Origin: G965261775 sp965261775
GTDB lineage: Bacteria; Pseudomonadota; Gammaproteobacteria; Eutrophobiales; Eutrophobiaceae
Length of the DNA stretch: 64,000 bases
Direction: 5' to 3'
NCBI GenBank assembly: GCA_965261775.1
Contig: OZ253477.1
Span: forward strand, 2,046,001-2,110,000
Position 1 is the first letter of the stretch. Each line of letters opens with the position of its first letter. The position numbers were made by a program, and so were the translations under genes. Of this stretch, positions 51,673-61,313 are shown piece by piece. Under the pieces are notes generated by a model that worked only from the letters and a program-made list of their open reading frames with translations, had not been told where the DNA came from and did no database searches.

Positions 51673-52569
51673 ATGTGCGGAATAGTCGGGCTTTTTATTA
51701 AAAATCCAGAGTTTGAAGGCAGGCTGGGGTCTCTGGTGTCGCCGATGCTCATTGAAATGACCGAGCGTGGTCCCGACAGCACGGGAGTGGCCATTTATGG
51801 CGAGGCGGTTGAAAAGGGCATGGGCAAGGTGACCGTGCTTTCCATAGACCCGGATTATCCTTGGGACAAATTGACGGCGGAACTCAAAAAGAAGTTTGGT
51901 GCTTCCTGTCAGGTCGGATTGAAAAGTAATCATGCTGTTTTAACGGCTGACACCGAGGCCAAAAATCTGCAGGGATGGTTACGCCGGCAGCATCCCGAAC
52001 TCTATATAACGAGTTCCGGTACCAATATCGTAATTTATAAAGAGCAGGGCCTGCCTGAGGCCGTCATTGAACGTTTTGATATTGAAGGCATGTCGGGCAC
52101 TCACGCATTGGGCCATACCCGAATGGCCACCGAAAGCGCCGTGACTACCTCCGCCTCTCATCCCTTTTCAACCGGTGAAGATCTTTGTCTGGTACATAAC
52201 GGTTCACTATCCAATCACAATCGTTTGCGGCGTGCCCTGCAGAGAAATGGGGTTGAATTTCAAACGGACAATGACAGTGAAGTGGCGGCCGGTTACCTGA
52301 CCTGGAAGTTACAGAATGGCGCGAGCCTGGATGAGGCGCTGGAAGCCGGTTTTGAAGACCTGGATGGTTTTTATACTTTTGCGGTGGGTACGCATGACGG
52401 TTTTGCCGTGGTAAAGGATCCAATAGGGGCCAAACCGGCAATTCTCGCCGAGACCGACGACTGGGTGGCGATGGCATCCGAATTTCGCGCAATCGCCTGT
52501 CTGCCCGGTGTGGAGAATGCGCGGATCTGGGAACCGGAACCGGAAAAAATTTACAGTTGGAGGCGGTAA
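51673..52569 (+). CDS. glxB: GlxB/MgsA-like class II glutamine amidotransferase
   Basis: 298 residues. Ntn-type glutaminase with catalytic Cys2 (MCGIVGLFIKNPEFEG), GHTRMATES and LVHNGSLSNHNRL. It corresponds to the amidotransferase domain of glutamate synthase encoded as a separate gene. Together with the next two genes it forms the split glutamate-synthase-like set known as GlxBCD or, in methylamine users, N-methylglutamate synthase MgsABC. Which amine is used cannot be told from sequence. A 203-base gap follows without recognisable features. Confidence 0.88.
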   Translation: MCGIVGLFIKNPEFEGRLGSLVSPMLIEMTERGPDSTGVAIYGEAVEKGMGKVTVLSIDPDYPWDKLTAELKKKFGASCQVGLKSNHAVLTADTEAKNLQGWLRRQHPELYITSSGTNIVIYKEQGLPEAVIERFDIEGMSGTHALGHTRMATESAVTTSASHPFSTGEDLCLVHNGSLSNHNRLRRALQRNGVEFQTDNDSEVAAGYLTWKLQNGASLDEALEAGFEDLDGFYTFAVGTHDGFAVVKDPIGAKPAILAETDDWVAMASEFRAIACLPGVENARIWEPEPEKIYSWRR

Positions 52570-52772
52570 ACACAGGCAGTACGGGTTTTTCCCGTACCAC
52601 AAGTCGAATAGGGATGAACGGGCACACTGGTCTGATGAAAAAAACGGATTGCCGGGGGATTTCCTGCTGGCCGCGTGTGGGAAGGCGCTACAAAGGTGCT
52701 CACAAGGGGAATGACGAATAAGATGATAGCCGTGGTCTGGATATCAATTCGCTGGATATATGAAGGTTTTTA

Positions 52773-53456
52773 ATGATGAAAGAAATTGATTTGGATAAGC
52801 AGACGGTACGTGAATTAAACGGATTACTGCATAATAAAAAAGAAAGAGGTGATGAATCCAGTTTCAGGATTATCAATCCGAATGGCAAGCACAATATTGC
52901 GGTCGGCGTGGATGACGCACTGGATATCCGCATTGAAGGACATGCAGGCCATTATGTCGGTGGCATGAACAAGCATGCCGACATTACCATCACTGGAAAT
53001 GCTGGCGCCGGACTTGCTGAAAATATTATGTCCGGGGTGGTGCGGGTAAAAGGAAATTCGTCACAGTATACGGGAGCCACGGGTCGCGGCGGTCTGATCG
53101 TGGTGGAAGGCGACGCGGCAGCACGCTGTGGGATATCCATGAAAGGCGTTGATATTGTTGTCGGCGGTTCTGTCGGGCACATGTGTGCCTTTTTAGCGCA
53201 AGCCGGAAATATCGTGATATGCGGTGACGCGGGTGATTCTTTGGGTGATTCCATCTTCGAAATGCAAATCTTTGTACAAGGTAAAGTGAAAGGTCTGGGT
53301 CACGATTGTGAAGAAAAAGAAATGGGGTCGGAACAAATGGAAAAGCTGGAAGAGTTACTTGAAAGAGCGGAAATTGGCGCCGATTCAAAAAAGTTTACGC
53401 TCTATGGTCCGGCGAGAACCTTATATAATTTCAAGATTGACCATGCTGTTTTGTAA
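52773..53456 (+). CDS. glxC: GlxC/MgsB-like GXGXG-domain protein
   Basis: 227 residues. The whole protein is the right-handed beta-helix (GXGXG) domain found at the C-terminus of glutamate synthase: YVGGMNKHADITITGNAGAG, VRVKGNSSQYTGATGRGG, GRGGLIVVEGDAAARCGISM. It has a structural role in channelling between the glutaminase and synthase sites. It is between glxB and glxD, 25 bases before the latter. Confidence 0.92.
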   Translation: MMKEIDLDKQTVRELNGLLHNKKERGDESSFRIINPNGKHNIAVGVDDALDIRIEGHAGHYVGGMNKHADITITGNAGAGLAENIMSGVVRVKGNSSQYTGATGRGGLIVVEGDAAARCGISMKGVDIVVGGSVGHMCAFLAQAGNIVICGDAGDSLGDSIFEMQIFVQGKVKGLGHDCEEKEMGSEQMEKLEELLERAEIGADSKKFTLYGPARTLYNFKIDHAVL

Positions 53457-53481
53457 TAGGCTACTTATAGAGTAAGAAAGA

Positions 53482-54837
53482 ATGAACGATTCGGTGAAAA
53501 AGCGGCAGACTAATGTGAATGAGCCGCCCGTATTGCGGGAGTCTTATCTCTGGGACAGACAGACCATTCAGGAAATCCAGCGCGCCGCGACTGAAGGCAT
53601 TTACAGTATACGTGGGGGCGGCGCAAAACGCAGGTTACCGCATTTTGATGATTTGTTGTTCCTGGGCGCCAGTATGTCGAGATACCCGCTGGAAGGCTAT
53701 CGTGAAAAATGTGATACCGATGTGATGCTGGGTACGCGGCATGCGAAAAAGCCGCTACATTTGAAAATTCCAATTACCATTGCCGGAATGAGTTTTGGCG
53801 CGTTGTCCGCTCAGGCAAAAGATGCGCTTGGCAAAGGTGCCGCCGCAATGGGAACGTCTACAACAACCGGTGATGGTGGAATGACGCCGGAAGAACGCCA
53901 GTCTTCCAAGACGCTGGTGTATCAGATGTTGCCTTCGCGTTACGGGATGAATCCGGATGATTTGCGCAAGGCTGATGCCATTGAAATTGTCTGTGGTCAG
54001 GGCGCGAAGCCTGGCGGTGGCGGCATGTTACTGGGTTACAAGATCAGTGACCGTGTTGCGCAAATGCGGACTTTGCCGAAGGGCATTGACCAACGCAGCG
54101 CCTGTCGTCATCCCGATTGGACGGGACCCGACGACCTGGAAATCAAGATTGCGGAAATCCGTGAAATTACGGATTGGGAAAAGCCAATCTATATCAAGGT
54201 CGGTGCGACGCGTACCCGCTACGATGTACAACTGGCCTGCAAGGCGGGCGCGGATGTGATTGTTGTGGATGGTATGCAGGGCGGCACTGCCGCGACCCAG
54301 GATGTCTTTATTGAACATGTCGGTATTCCAACATTGCCGGCGGTTCGAATTGCCGTTGAGGCGTTGCAGGAAATGGACCTGCACCGCAAGGTCCAGTTGA
54401 TTGTTTCCGGCGGTATTCGTAACGGTGCGGATGTGGCCAAATGTATGGCTCTGGGCGCGGATGCCGTTTCAATTGGTATGTCCGCGCTTTATGCCCTGGG
54501 TTGCAACTCGCCAAAATATGATGAGGAGTATCGCAAGCTGGGTTCAGCCTCAGGGTATTATGATGCCTATCATATCGGTCGCTGTCCGGCAGGTATTTCA
54601 ACCCAGGACCCGGAACTGGCAAAGCACCTTGACCCCGAATTGGGTGGTCGACGTATCAAGAATCTGTTACAAACCATGACGCTTGAAGCGCAGACTTTAG
54701 CACGCGCGTGCGGTAAATCGCACCTGCATAACCTTGAACCGGAAGATATGGTCGCTCTTACGGTGGAGGCTGCTGCAATGGCCAAAGTCCCTCTGGCGGG
54801 CACCGATTGGATTCCGGGGGGCGGATACGATAAATAA
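53482..54837 (+). CDS. glxD: GlxD/MgsC-like FMN-binding glutamate synthase domain protein
   Basis: 451 residues. TIM-barrel FMN domain of glutamate synthase: ITIAGMSFGALSAQAKDALG, IEIVCGQGAKPGGGGMLLG, YIKVGATRTRYDVQLACKAG, DVIVVDGMQGGTAATQ and VQLIVSGGIRNGADVAKCMA. It has a Cys triplet region near residue 340-375 (ALGCNSP, GRCPAGIST) as in the [3Fe-4S] motif of the family. It is the catalytic subunit of the set; donor and acceptor are uncertain (glutamate plus methylamine, or 2-oxoglutarate plus ammonia). Confidence 0.92.
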   Translation: MNDSVKKRQTNVNEPPVLRESYLWDRQTIQEIQRAATEGIYSIRGGGAKRRLPHFDDLLFLGASMSRYPLEGYREKCDTDVMLGTRHAKKPLHLKIPITIAGMSFGALSAQAKDALGKGAAAMGTSTTTGDGGMTPEERQSSKTLVYQMLPSRYGMNPDDLRKADAIEIVCGQGAKPGGGGMLLGYKISDRVAQMRTLPKGIDQRSACRHPDWTGPDDLEIKIAEIREITDWEKPIYIKVGATRTRYDVQLACKAGADVIVVDGMQGGTAATQDVFIEHVGIPTLPAVRIAVEALQEMDLHRKVQLIVSGGIRNGADVAKCMALGADAVSIGMSALYALGCNSPKYDEEYRKLGSASGYYDAYHIGRCPAGISTQDPELAKHLDPELGGRRIKNLLQTMTLEAQTLARACGKSHLHNLEPEDMVALTVEAAAMAKVPLAGTDWIPGGGYDK

Positions 54838-54894
54838 CCCGGATTAAATTAATATTTTATTGAAACAATCAAAAGAGAATGGAGAGAAAGTAAA

Positions 54895-56202
54895 ATGGCT
54901 ACTGACCTGGCAAAAGTTGCAAAAGAAAAAGGGATTAAATATTTTCTGATCAGTTTTGTCGACCTGTTCGGGAACCTGCGTTCAAAACTGGTGCCGGCCC
55001 GTGCGATAAAGGCGATGCAAGAAGATGGGGCCGGTTTTGCAGGCTTTGCGGCCTGGCTGGATATGACGCCGGCTGATCCGGATATGTTTGGTGTACCTGA
55101 CCCGGAAAGCCTGTTTATCCTGCCGTGGAATCGCGAGATAGGCTGGTTGGTTTCCGATTTATGGATGAATGGAAAACCGGTAGAGGCCTCGCCCAGAGTT
55201 GCCCTCAAAATGCAACTGGAAAAGGCTGCAAAAAAAGGATATCGGATTAAAACAGGCGTGGAATGCGAATTTTTTCTGATTACCCCGGAGGGGGACGCGC
55301 TGTCTGATCAATATGACACGCAGGCCAAACCCTGCTATGACCAGCAGGCATTAATGCGACGTTATCCCGTTATCAGTGACATTTGCAACGGCATGCTGGA
55401 ACTGGATTACAAACCCTATCAAAACGATCATGAAGATGCCAATGGACAATTTGAAATGAACTGGGATTTTGATGATGCGTTGAAAACAGCCGACCGGCAT
55501 GTATTTTTCAAGTTTATGACCAAAACAATTGCCGAAAATCATGGTCTGCGTGCGACTTTTATGCCCAAGCCTTTTGCAAATTTGACCGGCAACGGTTGTC
55601 ACGCACATGTGTCTTTATGGGACAAAGCCGGCAACAAGAATTTATTTCTGAATAAAAAAGACGATCTGGGTTTATCCAGACTCGCCTATGACGGTCTTGG
55701 CGGCATTATGTATAATGCCACCGCCTTGTCTGCCTTCTTCAATCCTACCGTGAACAGCTACAAACGGATTAATGCGTCAAGAACCGCGTCAGGCGCTTCC
55801 TGGTCTCCGAATGCCGTGACGTATGCGGGCAATAATCGCACCCACATGATCCGCGTACCGGACGACGGTCGTTTTGAATTGCGTTTGATGGATGGTTCGG
55901 CGAACCCCTATCTGTTGCAGGCGGGGGTCGTGGCAGCCATTCTGGATGGTATCAAAAACAAACGCGACCCCGGTGAACCGCTTCACATTGATATGTATAA
56001 AGAAGGACACAAGGTTAAATCGGCAAAGAAACTGCCGGCCACCCTGCTTGATGCACTCCGCTTGCTGGAGAAAAGCACGGTGCTGCGGGAAGCCATGGGG
56101 GACGATTTGATCAATGCCTTTATTAAACTGAAAATGACGGAATGGACGAACTACATGGCGCATCTCAGCGAATGGGAGCGGCAGCACACTCTGGATTGCT
56201 GA
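54895..56202 (+). CDS. glnT: type III glutamine synthetase / gamma-glutamylmethylamide synthetase-like
   Basis: 435 residues. Typical glutamine-synthetase fold: FVDLFGNLRSKLVPA at the N-terminus, the metal-binding GVECEFFLI (Glu) near residue 121, HEDANGQFEMNW, NGCHAHVSLWD and the C-terminal RFELRLMDGSANPYLLQAG. It matches the GlnT/GMAS branch, in which enzymes use ammonia or methylamine; the two cannot be told apart by eye. It closes the glxBCD-glnT run with 57 bases and an AGAGAAAG site before the start. Confidence 0.9.
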   Translation: MATDLAKVAKEKGIKYFLISFVDLFGNLRSKLVPARAIKAMQEDGAGFAGFAAWLDMTPADPDMFGVPDPESLFILPWNREIGWLVSDLWMNGKPVEASPRVALKMQLEKAAKKGYRIKTGVECEFFLITPEGDALSDQYDTQAKPCYDQQALMRRYPVISDICNGMLELDYKPYQNDHEDANGQFEMNWDFDDALKTADRHVFFKFMTKTIAENHGLRATFMPKPFANLTGNGCHAHVSLWDKAGNKNLFLNKKDDLGLSRLAYDGLGGIMYNATALSAFFNPTVNSYKRINASRTASGASWSPNAVTYAGNNRTHMIRVPDDGRFELRLMDGSANPYLLQAGVVAAILDGIKNKRDPGEPLHIDMYKEGHKVKSAKKLPATLLDALRLLEKSTVLREAMGDDLINAFIKLKMTEWTNYMAHLSEWERQHTLDC

Positions 56203-56213
56203 CGGAAACAGAT

Positions 56214-57077
56214 TTATGCAAAACTTGTCAACGCGACAACACCCGCGATAATACAGATTACTCCGCACCATTGCGTTCGGTTCATTTTTTCCTTCAGGAA
56301 CAGGCGTGCCAGTATGACGGTCACAAGACTGAAACCGGAGGAGACAACCGCGGCAATTTCAGCATTGTCGGTGTGCGCACTCCAGGCAAGTGCGACATAA
56401 GCGCCGGTATCCATGAGACCCTGAACCCCGATTAATGGCCAGCAACTCGGAGTGATGACGGGCATTTGCCTTTTCCAGACAAAGATCAGTCCCAGTGAAA
56501 ACAGGCTGATCCAGCGTGCGATACAGACAGTCTGCAACTCGCCGTATATCAGGCCGGCGGTCTGGGCTGCAGTCACAGTAATGCCAAACCCGAATGAAGA
56601 CGCCAGTGCAATGATAATGGTCCGGTTCAAATGGCGGCGATTGTAGCCGGGTTGTGATTCATATTGTGACGCGGCACAGGCGATGAGCCACACGCCTGAA
56701 AATACCGTAAACATTGCAATCCACTGTAAAATGCCCGGGCGGCTACCCTGCAGTAATGCAAAGATGACGTTAAATATCGGAAAGCTGCCCACAATCGGCG
56801 CGACAATGGTCACCGGTCCTCTTGTCAATCCCTGATAAAGCAACAGCGTTGCCACCATTGTGCCGATACCCGTCAAAAGCAACAGCCACCAGCCCGATGC
56901 CGTATATACGAACGGGACGTCAAACAGGAAAATGATCAGACTCATGACGATGGCGCCGACGCTCAGCATACCCAGCAGGGATTGATGATGCCCGATGGCG
57001 CGACCCGTAAATCGCGCTATGAAATCAGCGCTGCCCCAGCCCAGCGCGGCGCACAGGCCGTATACCCCCGCGCTCAT
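56214..57077 (-). CDS. EamA/DMT superfamily permease
   Basis: 287 residues, about ten membrane helices in two repeated halves (first GLCAALGWGSADFIARF, YQGLTRGPVTIVAPIVGSFP; second TDNAEIAAVVSSGFSLVTVI, LARLFLKEKMNRTQWCGVIC). The late LKEKMNRTQW motif is usual for the family. Exports or imports small metabolites; the substrate is unknown. It is convergent with glnT and divergent from amt across 270 bases. Confidence 0.9.
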   Translation of the reverse strand: MSAGVYGLCAALGWGSADFIARFTGRAIGHHQSLLGMLSVGAIVMSLIIFLFDVPFVYTASGWWLLLLTGIGTMVATLLLYQGLTRGPVTIVAPIVGSFPIFNVIFALLQGSRPGILQWIAMFTVFSGVWLIACAASQYESQPGYNRRHLNRTIIIALASSFGFGITVTAAQTAGLIYGELQTVCIARWISLFSLGLIFVWKRQMPVITPSCWPLIGVQGLMDTGAYVALAWSAHTDNAEIAAVVSSGFSLVTVILARLFLKEKMNRTQWCGVICIIAGVVALTSFA

Positions 57078-57347
57078 GAGTGGTTCATTTTTTCCATTAC
57101 CGAGCAGTATTTATCCATATTGATAAATGGCGCATTACTTCCCTGTGAGACAGGGTTTTAACGGATTGATGATAAGCAACAAATAAATACCTTTCCCCGG
57201 ACCAGTCAATAATGACGTCGATATACTACTCAATAGGTATATGAAATATTGAATTTTCTTACTATAATTACAAACTTTTAGTTATCTGACGCAGCTTCAT
57301 TCTAATTGAAGTTGACTTAAAAACTTAATATTTGAGGAGGGGGGATA

Positions 57348-58751
57348 ATGGATAATGAATTAGCATCATTAAACATCATCTTTACTGAATTTTACTACTG
57401 GGTAACGGTAGTAATCATGTTTTTAATCCACGTCGGTTTTTGTGTTTATGAGGTAGGGGCCTCACGATACAAAAATCATCTGCACACCTTGATGAAGAAT
57501 ACCATGCTCATACCATTGGTCACTGTGACGTTTTTCTTCTTCGGGTGGTGGATTTATTTCGCATTTGTCAATGGTCCATGGATTAACGGGGAGCTGGTTC
57601 CCGCCCCGCATGCGACACCCTGGAGTGAACTGATGGGGACGCACATGGGAGGACCTCCCCAGGGAGGTGCCCTGACCGCTGATGATACCATTTATTGGGC
57701 GCGCATTAATGGCGTGTTCTGGGCAGCGTTCCTGTTGTTTTCATGGACGGCGGCCTCCATTGTGTCAGGTTCGGTGATCGAACGTATTCGTCCGAGCGCT
57801 TTCTGGATACTGGCGGTGCTGATCGGTTCGGTTACCTGGATTATTGATGCGGCTTGGGGCTGGTCGTGGAATGGCTGGATGGTGCAAAAACTGGGTTATC
57901 ATGACGCCTATGCGTCCGGTGTGATACATGCCATTGCCGGCGGTTTTGCACTGGGTGTATTGATTGTACTGGGACCCAGAATCGGCAAGTTCCGTAAAGA
58001 CGGGACTCCAAGAAACATCAATCCGCATAATCCATGGCTGGTGACAGTGGGTCTGTTTCTGATCTATACCGGTTTCTGGGGCTTTTACGCAGCCTGTAAC
58101 GTACCTATCATTGATGTTTATGGGGGCGCTATGCTGGATGTTGAAGGTAAAAGTTTCTTCAGTGGGACCAATATCTATTTACAGCCAACAACGCTGTCGG
58201 CGATCACTTTCAACTTTCTGATGGCTTTGTCGGGCGGTCTGATGGCGGCATATATCGTTTCTAACGGTGATGCCTTCTGGACCTATTCCGGTGGTTTGGC
58301 CGGTTTGATCGGGGCTTCGGCAGGGAATGATCTTTATCACCCGATACAAGCGATGTTGATTGCAGCGGTCGGCGCCGTGATTGCCTATAAGATGCATTAC
58401 TGGGTAGAACGCAGATTCAAGGTTGATGATGCAGTTGGCGCGGTTGCCGTGCATGGTTATGCCGGTTTTTATGGCGTGTTTATTGCCGGTTTCATGTTGT
58501 GGGGTTATCCCTCGTCACCGTTTGAAGGTTATGCACAGATCACCCCGTGGGGGCAGTTTATTGGTGCGATCATCATGTTCGGTGTATTGGGATTCTTGCC
58601 CGCCTTTATTGCATCCAAGATACTGAATGCATTTGGTATATTGCGTATACCGCGTGAAATCGAAATGGCGGGTCTGGATATTAACCATGAATCACTGCGT
58701 GCCATGGAAGCCGAGGAAGTCGCTGGCGCTATACGCGAAGAAGCCGTTTGA
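57348..58751 (+). CDS. amt: Amt family ammonium transporter
   Basis: 467 residues with about eleven helices. The twin-His pore residues are in DAYASGVIHAIAGGFALGVL (about residue 195) and GAVAVHGYAGFYGVFIAGFM (about 365). The first helices (ITFTEFYYW-type opening, IFTEFYYWVTVVIMFLIHVG) and the Trp-rich ITWIIDAAWGWSWNGW-like segment differ from standard AmtB, so this is a divergent branch. AGGAGG lies upstream of the ATG. It sits between two glutamine-synthetase/glx sets, pointing to ammonium or methylammonium uptake for them. Confidence 0.93.
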   Translation: MDNELASLNIIFTEFYYWVTVVIMFLIHVGFCVYEVGASRYKNHLHTLMKNTMLIPLVTVTFFFFGWWIYFAFVNGPWINGELVPAPHATPWSELMGTHMGGPPQGGALTADDTIYWARINGVFWAAFLLFSWTAASIVSGSVIERIRPSAFWILAVLIGSVTWIIDAAWGWSWNGWMVQKLGYHDAYASGVIHAIAGGFALGVLIVLGPRIGKFRKDGTPRNINPHNPWLVTVGLFLIYTGFWGFYAACNVPIIDVYGGAMLDVEGKSFFSGTNIYLQPTTLSAITFNFLMALSGGLMAAYIVSNGDAFWTYSGGLAGLIGASAGNDLYHPIQAMLIAAVGAVIAYKMHYWVERRFKVDDAVGAVAVHGYAGFYGVFIAGFMLWGYPSSPFEGYAQITPWGQFIGAIIMFGVLGFLPAFIASKILNAFGILRIPREIEMAGLDINHESLRAMEAEEVAGAIREEAV

Positions 58752-58794
58752 ATGGTTCTCTTTGAATTTAATATTAAACTGAAGGAGAAATATT

Positions 58795-59043
58795 ATGAGT
58801 ACTGGTCTGGTTGATAATTGGTTAAATATTGACCAATTCGGGGCTATTTATCCATTTGTCGGTAGTGAGGTCGTATTGGCCTGTGTTGGTATCGCCTTTT
58901 GGATAATATGGCACATTGTTCAATTCAAAAAGGAAAGCGTTGAATTTGCCCAGGATATTAAAAATATCAGTGCCAAAGGCGGCGTTAAGCAAGTCCTCGC
59001 GGAAGAAGCGGACAGGGAAAAAGGGGACAGTGTAGGGGGATAA
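58795..59043 (+). CDS. small single-pass membrane protein downstream of amt
   Basis: 82 residues, AAGGAG seven bases upstream of the ATG. One helix (VVLACVGIAFWIIWHIVQF, about residues 27-45) followed by a charged amphipathic tail (VEFAQDIKNISAKGGVKQVL). Co-transcribed with amt, 43 bases apart, and followed by a terminator. It occupies the place where a GlnK would be expected in many organisms but is not a PII protein. It may be an Amt-associated accessory; this is inference from position. Confidence 0.65.
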   Translation: MSTGLVDNWLNIDQFGAIYPFVGSEVVLACVGIAFWIIWHIVQFKKESVEFAQDIKNISAKGGVKQVLAEEADREKGDSVGG

Positions 59044-59081
59044 TCTCTGTATTATTCTCCATTCACCGTCTCAATCCGGTG

Positions 59082-59114
59082 CCCCCTTTGTTTTCGAACA
59101 AAGGGGGTTTTTTT
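59082..59114 (+). terminator. Rho-independent terminator after the amt operon
   Basis: CCCCCTTTGTT (59082-59092), loop TTCG, AACAAAGGGGG (59097-59107), then seven T (59108-59114). A perfect 11-base stem with a UUCG tetraloop and U tract. Confidence 0.95.
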
Positions 59115-59272
59115 ATGGCCCATGACGATGTAAAGCCGATACATATAATCTTTTATCGTGGCGATGATTTTGATCAGAGCAAAATAGATTAGAGATGAAA
59201 TGGCCACCCGGTTTATTCTCCGGTTAAATAACGCGAATATTATATACAGATAACTTTTTACAGGAGCCCCAC

Positions 59273-59776
59273 ATGATAAAAAGCGCTTTATCAGTATTAC
59301 CGACACGTCCCGTTCTGTATATTGTCCCGGTGGTAGTGACATTGGTTATGGCGTTTTATTACTGGGACAGGCATGCGGATTGCACCCATGACAGACACTT
59401 CAGGTCGCTATTGGGGAAGCAGCTGGATGTAACGGGTGAGGCAACGCTGTTTCATCTGGATAGCGTGACGGACTTTGTCTGGGACAAGGTCAGAATCATC
59501 AATAATTTTAAGCCGCAAAGAAAAATCATGGATTGTCCCTTCGGCTGGGACTGGACATCCGCAGAGCGCCGTTCATTAATTGAGGCAGATTTATTGAGTG
59601 CGCTCGTATTTGCACATCAGGATGTCATTGTTGAATATGTTGATATACGCAGTGATCAAATTGCTTTCGAGGATATTGATACAACGCTGTCACCGGAAGC
59701 AGCGGTGTTCAGAGTACATCGTAATACGGGTAGTAAAAATACTGTAAATCTTACGCTGGAAACACACAGGAAGTAA
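59273..59776 (+). CDS. membrane-anchored protein of unknown function
   Basis: 167 residues; ACAGGAG eight bases before the ATG. One N-terminal membrane helix (YIVPVVVTLVMAFYYW, about 18-34), then a soluble part with two Cys (DCTHDRHF and MDCPFGWDW). No known domain recognised. It lies between the amt terminator and the FAD oxidoreductase gene and may be cotranscribed with the latter. Confidence 0.6.
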   Translation: MIKSALSVLPTRPVLYIVPVVVTLVMAFYYWDRHADCTHDRHFRSLLGKQLDVTGEATLFHLDSVTDFVWDKVRIINNFKPQRKIMDCPFGWDWTSAERRSLIEADLLSALVFAHQDVIVEYVDIRSDQIAFEDIDTTLSPEAAVFRVHRNTGSKNTVNLTLETHRK

Positions 59777-59889
59777 CAGGGTTGAGCAAAACGGCGACCT
59801 TATTACTTCGGGGGTATATCTACAGATGAATTGACGCTCGGGTGGCAAGAATTGAATATAGTCCTTTTACATAGCAGACTGAAAATGAT

Positions 59890-61233
59890 ATGACCTTTCC
59901 CACGCACAGCAAGTATTTAATTATCGGCGCCGGTATTCACGGATTGAGTACGGCCTATCACCTTGCGCTTGAACTCAAGACCAGTGGTAAAGGGAGTGGC
60001 GAAGACATTCTCGTCATTGACAAGGGTGGAATTGCAGCGGGCGCCTCGGGTATCGCGTGTGGCGTTATCCGCAACAATTATTATCAGCAGGCCATGCGTG
60101 AATTGATGGTGCATAGTGTGGAGGTCTGGGAATCCGACCCCGAAGCATACAGTTATCACGCTGTCGGTTATATGCAGATCAGTCCCGAAACCATGCATGG
60201 GGATGTTGCAACGATTGCGGCCCAACAGAGAGATATCGGTTATGAATCTGTTTTTATTGAAGGTGTCGCCGATAGCGATAAATATATGAAAGGCTTGTTT
60301 GATGACTGGCAGGCTAAAGGCATTACTTCCGTGCTGCATGAAAAACGCGGCGGTTATGCAAACAACCGCAAGTCGATTTACGGTCTGGCGACCAAGGCGG
60401 AAGCGGAAGGCGTAAAAATACAGACAGGCGTTACCGCGACCGATTTTCGGAGTAATAATGGTTCCGAGGCCATTGCCGCCGTTGAGACGGACCGGGGTGT
60501 GATTGAATGCGATTATGTCATTATCGGTGCTGGACCATGGGCCAAGATTTTCTGGGACATGCTGGACTTGCCCGGGACAATCAGCATCAGGGGTGCGGAC
60601 GGCAAGGTACATGACAGTGTCAATATGTGGGTCTATTGGTCCTTGCAGGAAGGTACCCTGGGGGTTGATCCCAATTCCCTGAAAACCAATGACGGTGCGA
60701 TGCCGCCGGTCATTCATGTTGACAGTGACGCGCCGCTTTATTCAGATGTGGACGGCGCGTTGATTACCGATCAGATGTGGGGTATTTATTACAAACCCGA
60801 TTTTAATTTCGGGGGCGTTCAGGGTGGTGCCGCACCCAATCGGATTGAGACTCCTCCAGATGACGTGGCCGTTGATCCTTATGGCCCCGATTCACCGGAT
60901 TATGTGATGGGTGATGAGTTTGCACACATGTGGTGTTCGGCGCTGGCCCATTGTCAAAAACGCTTTGAAGGCCGGATCGGCGCCTACAAAAAAGAGGCCT
61001 CCGGTGGTATCGGTGCTTTTACACCGGACAATTTCCCGATTTTTGATGTGTTCCGCGAGAATTGTTATTTTATCGCTGATTCGAACCATGGTTACAAAAT
61101 GCTGGGCGTTGGCGCACTGGTCGCTCGTGAAATTACTGGCAATACATCGAGTTTGCTTGAACCTTTCAGGTTTTCCAGATATGCCGAAGGCAGGTTGCAT
61201 CCTGTTTCAAACAGTCCGTTTCCATGGAGCTGA
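59890..61233 (+). CDS. FAD-dependent oxidoreductase of the DadA/sarcosine oxidase (MgdA-like) family
   Basis: 447 residues. The N-terminal dinucleotide loop YLIIGAGIHGLSTAYHLALE and IDKGGIAAGASGIACGVIRN are typical of amine-oxidising flavoproteins; the C-terminal FAD contact YFIADSNHGYKMLGVGALVA is present. Stand-alone, without the other subunits of heterotetrameric sarcosine oxidase. It precedes a second glutamine-synthetase/glx set, so an N-methyl- or gamma-glutamyl-amino-acid dehydrogenase role is plausible. EtfAB at 47900-49674 is a candidate electron acceptor. Confidence 0.82.
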   Translation: MTFPTHSKYLIIGAGIHGLSTAYHLALELKTSGKGSGEDILVIDKGGIAAGASGIACGVIRNNYYQQAMRELMVHSVEVWESDPEAYSYHAVGYMQISPETMHGDVATIAAQQRDIGYESVFIEGVADSDKYMKGLFDDWQAKGITSVLHEKRGGYANNRKSIYGLATKAEAEGVKIQTGVTATDFRSNNGSEAIAAVETDRGVIECDYVIIGAGPWAKIFWDMLDLPGTISIRGADGKVHDSVNMWVYWSLQEGTLGVDPNSLKTNDGAMPPVIHVDSDAPLYSDVDGALITDQMWGIYYKPDFNFGGVQGGAAPNRIETPPDDVAVDPYGPDSPDYVMGDEFAHMWCSALAHCQKRFEGRIGAYKKEASGGIGAFTPDNFPIFDVFRENCYFIADSNHGYKMLGVGALVAREITGNTSSLLEPFRFSRYAEGRLHPVSNSPFPWS

Positions 61234-61313
61234 TATAAGAATGTTTTTTTAGGGGCGATTGATCATTGCCGGATTTATCGCAATCAAGTAATAAATATAA
61301 ATTAGGGGAAAAA

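Noticed and set aside
57240..57268. TATAAT at 57263 as the amt promoter
   Set aside because: The -10 is perfect but no acceptable -35 lies 16-18 bases upstream, and the region is generally AT-rich. I found no sigma-54 GG/GC pair either.
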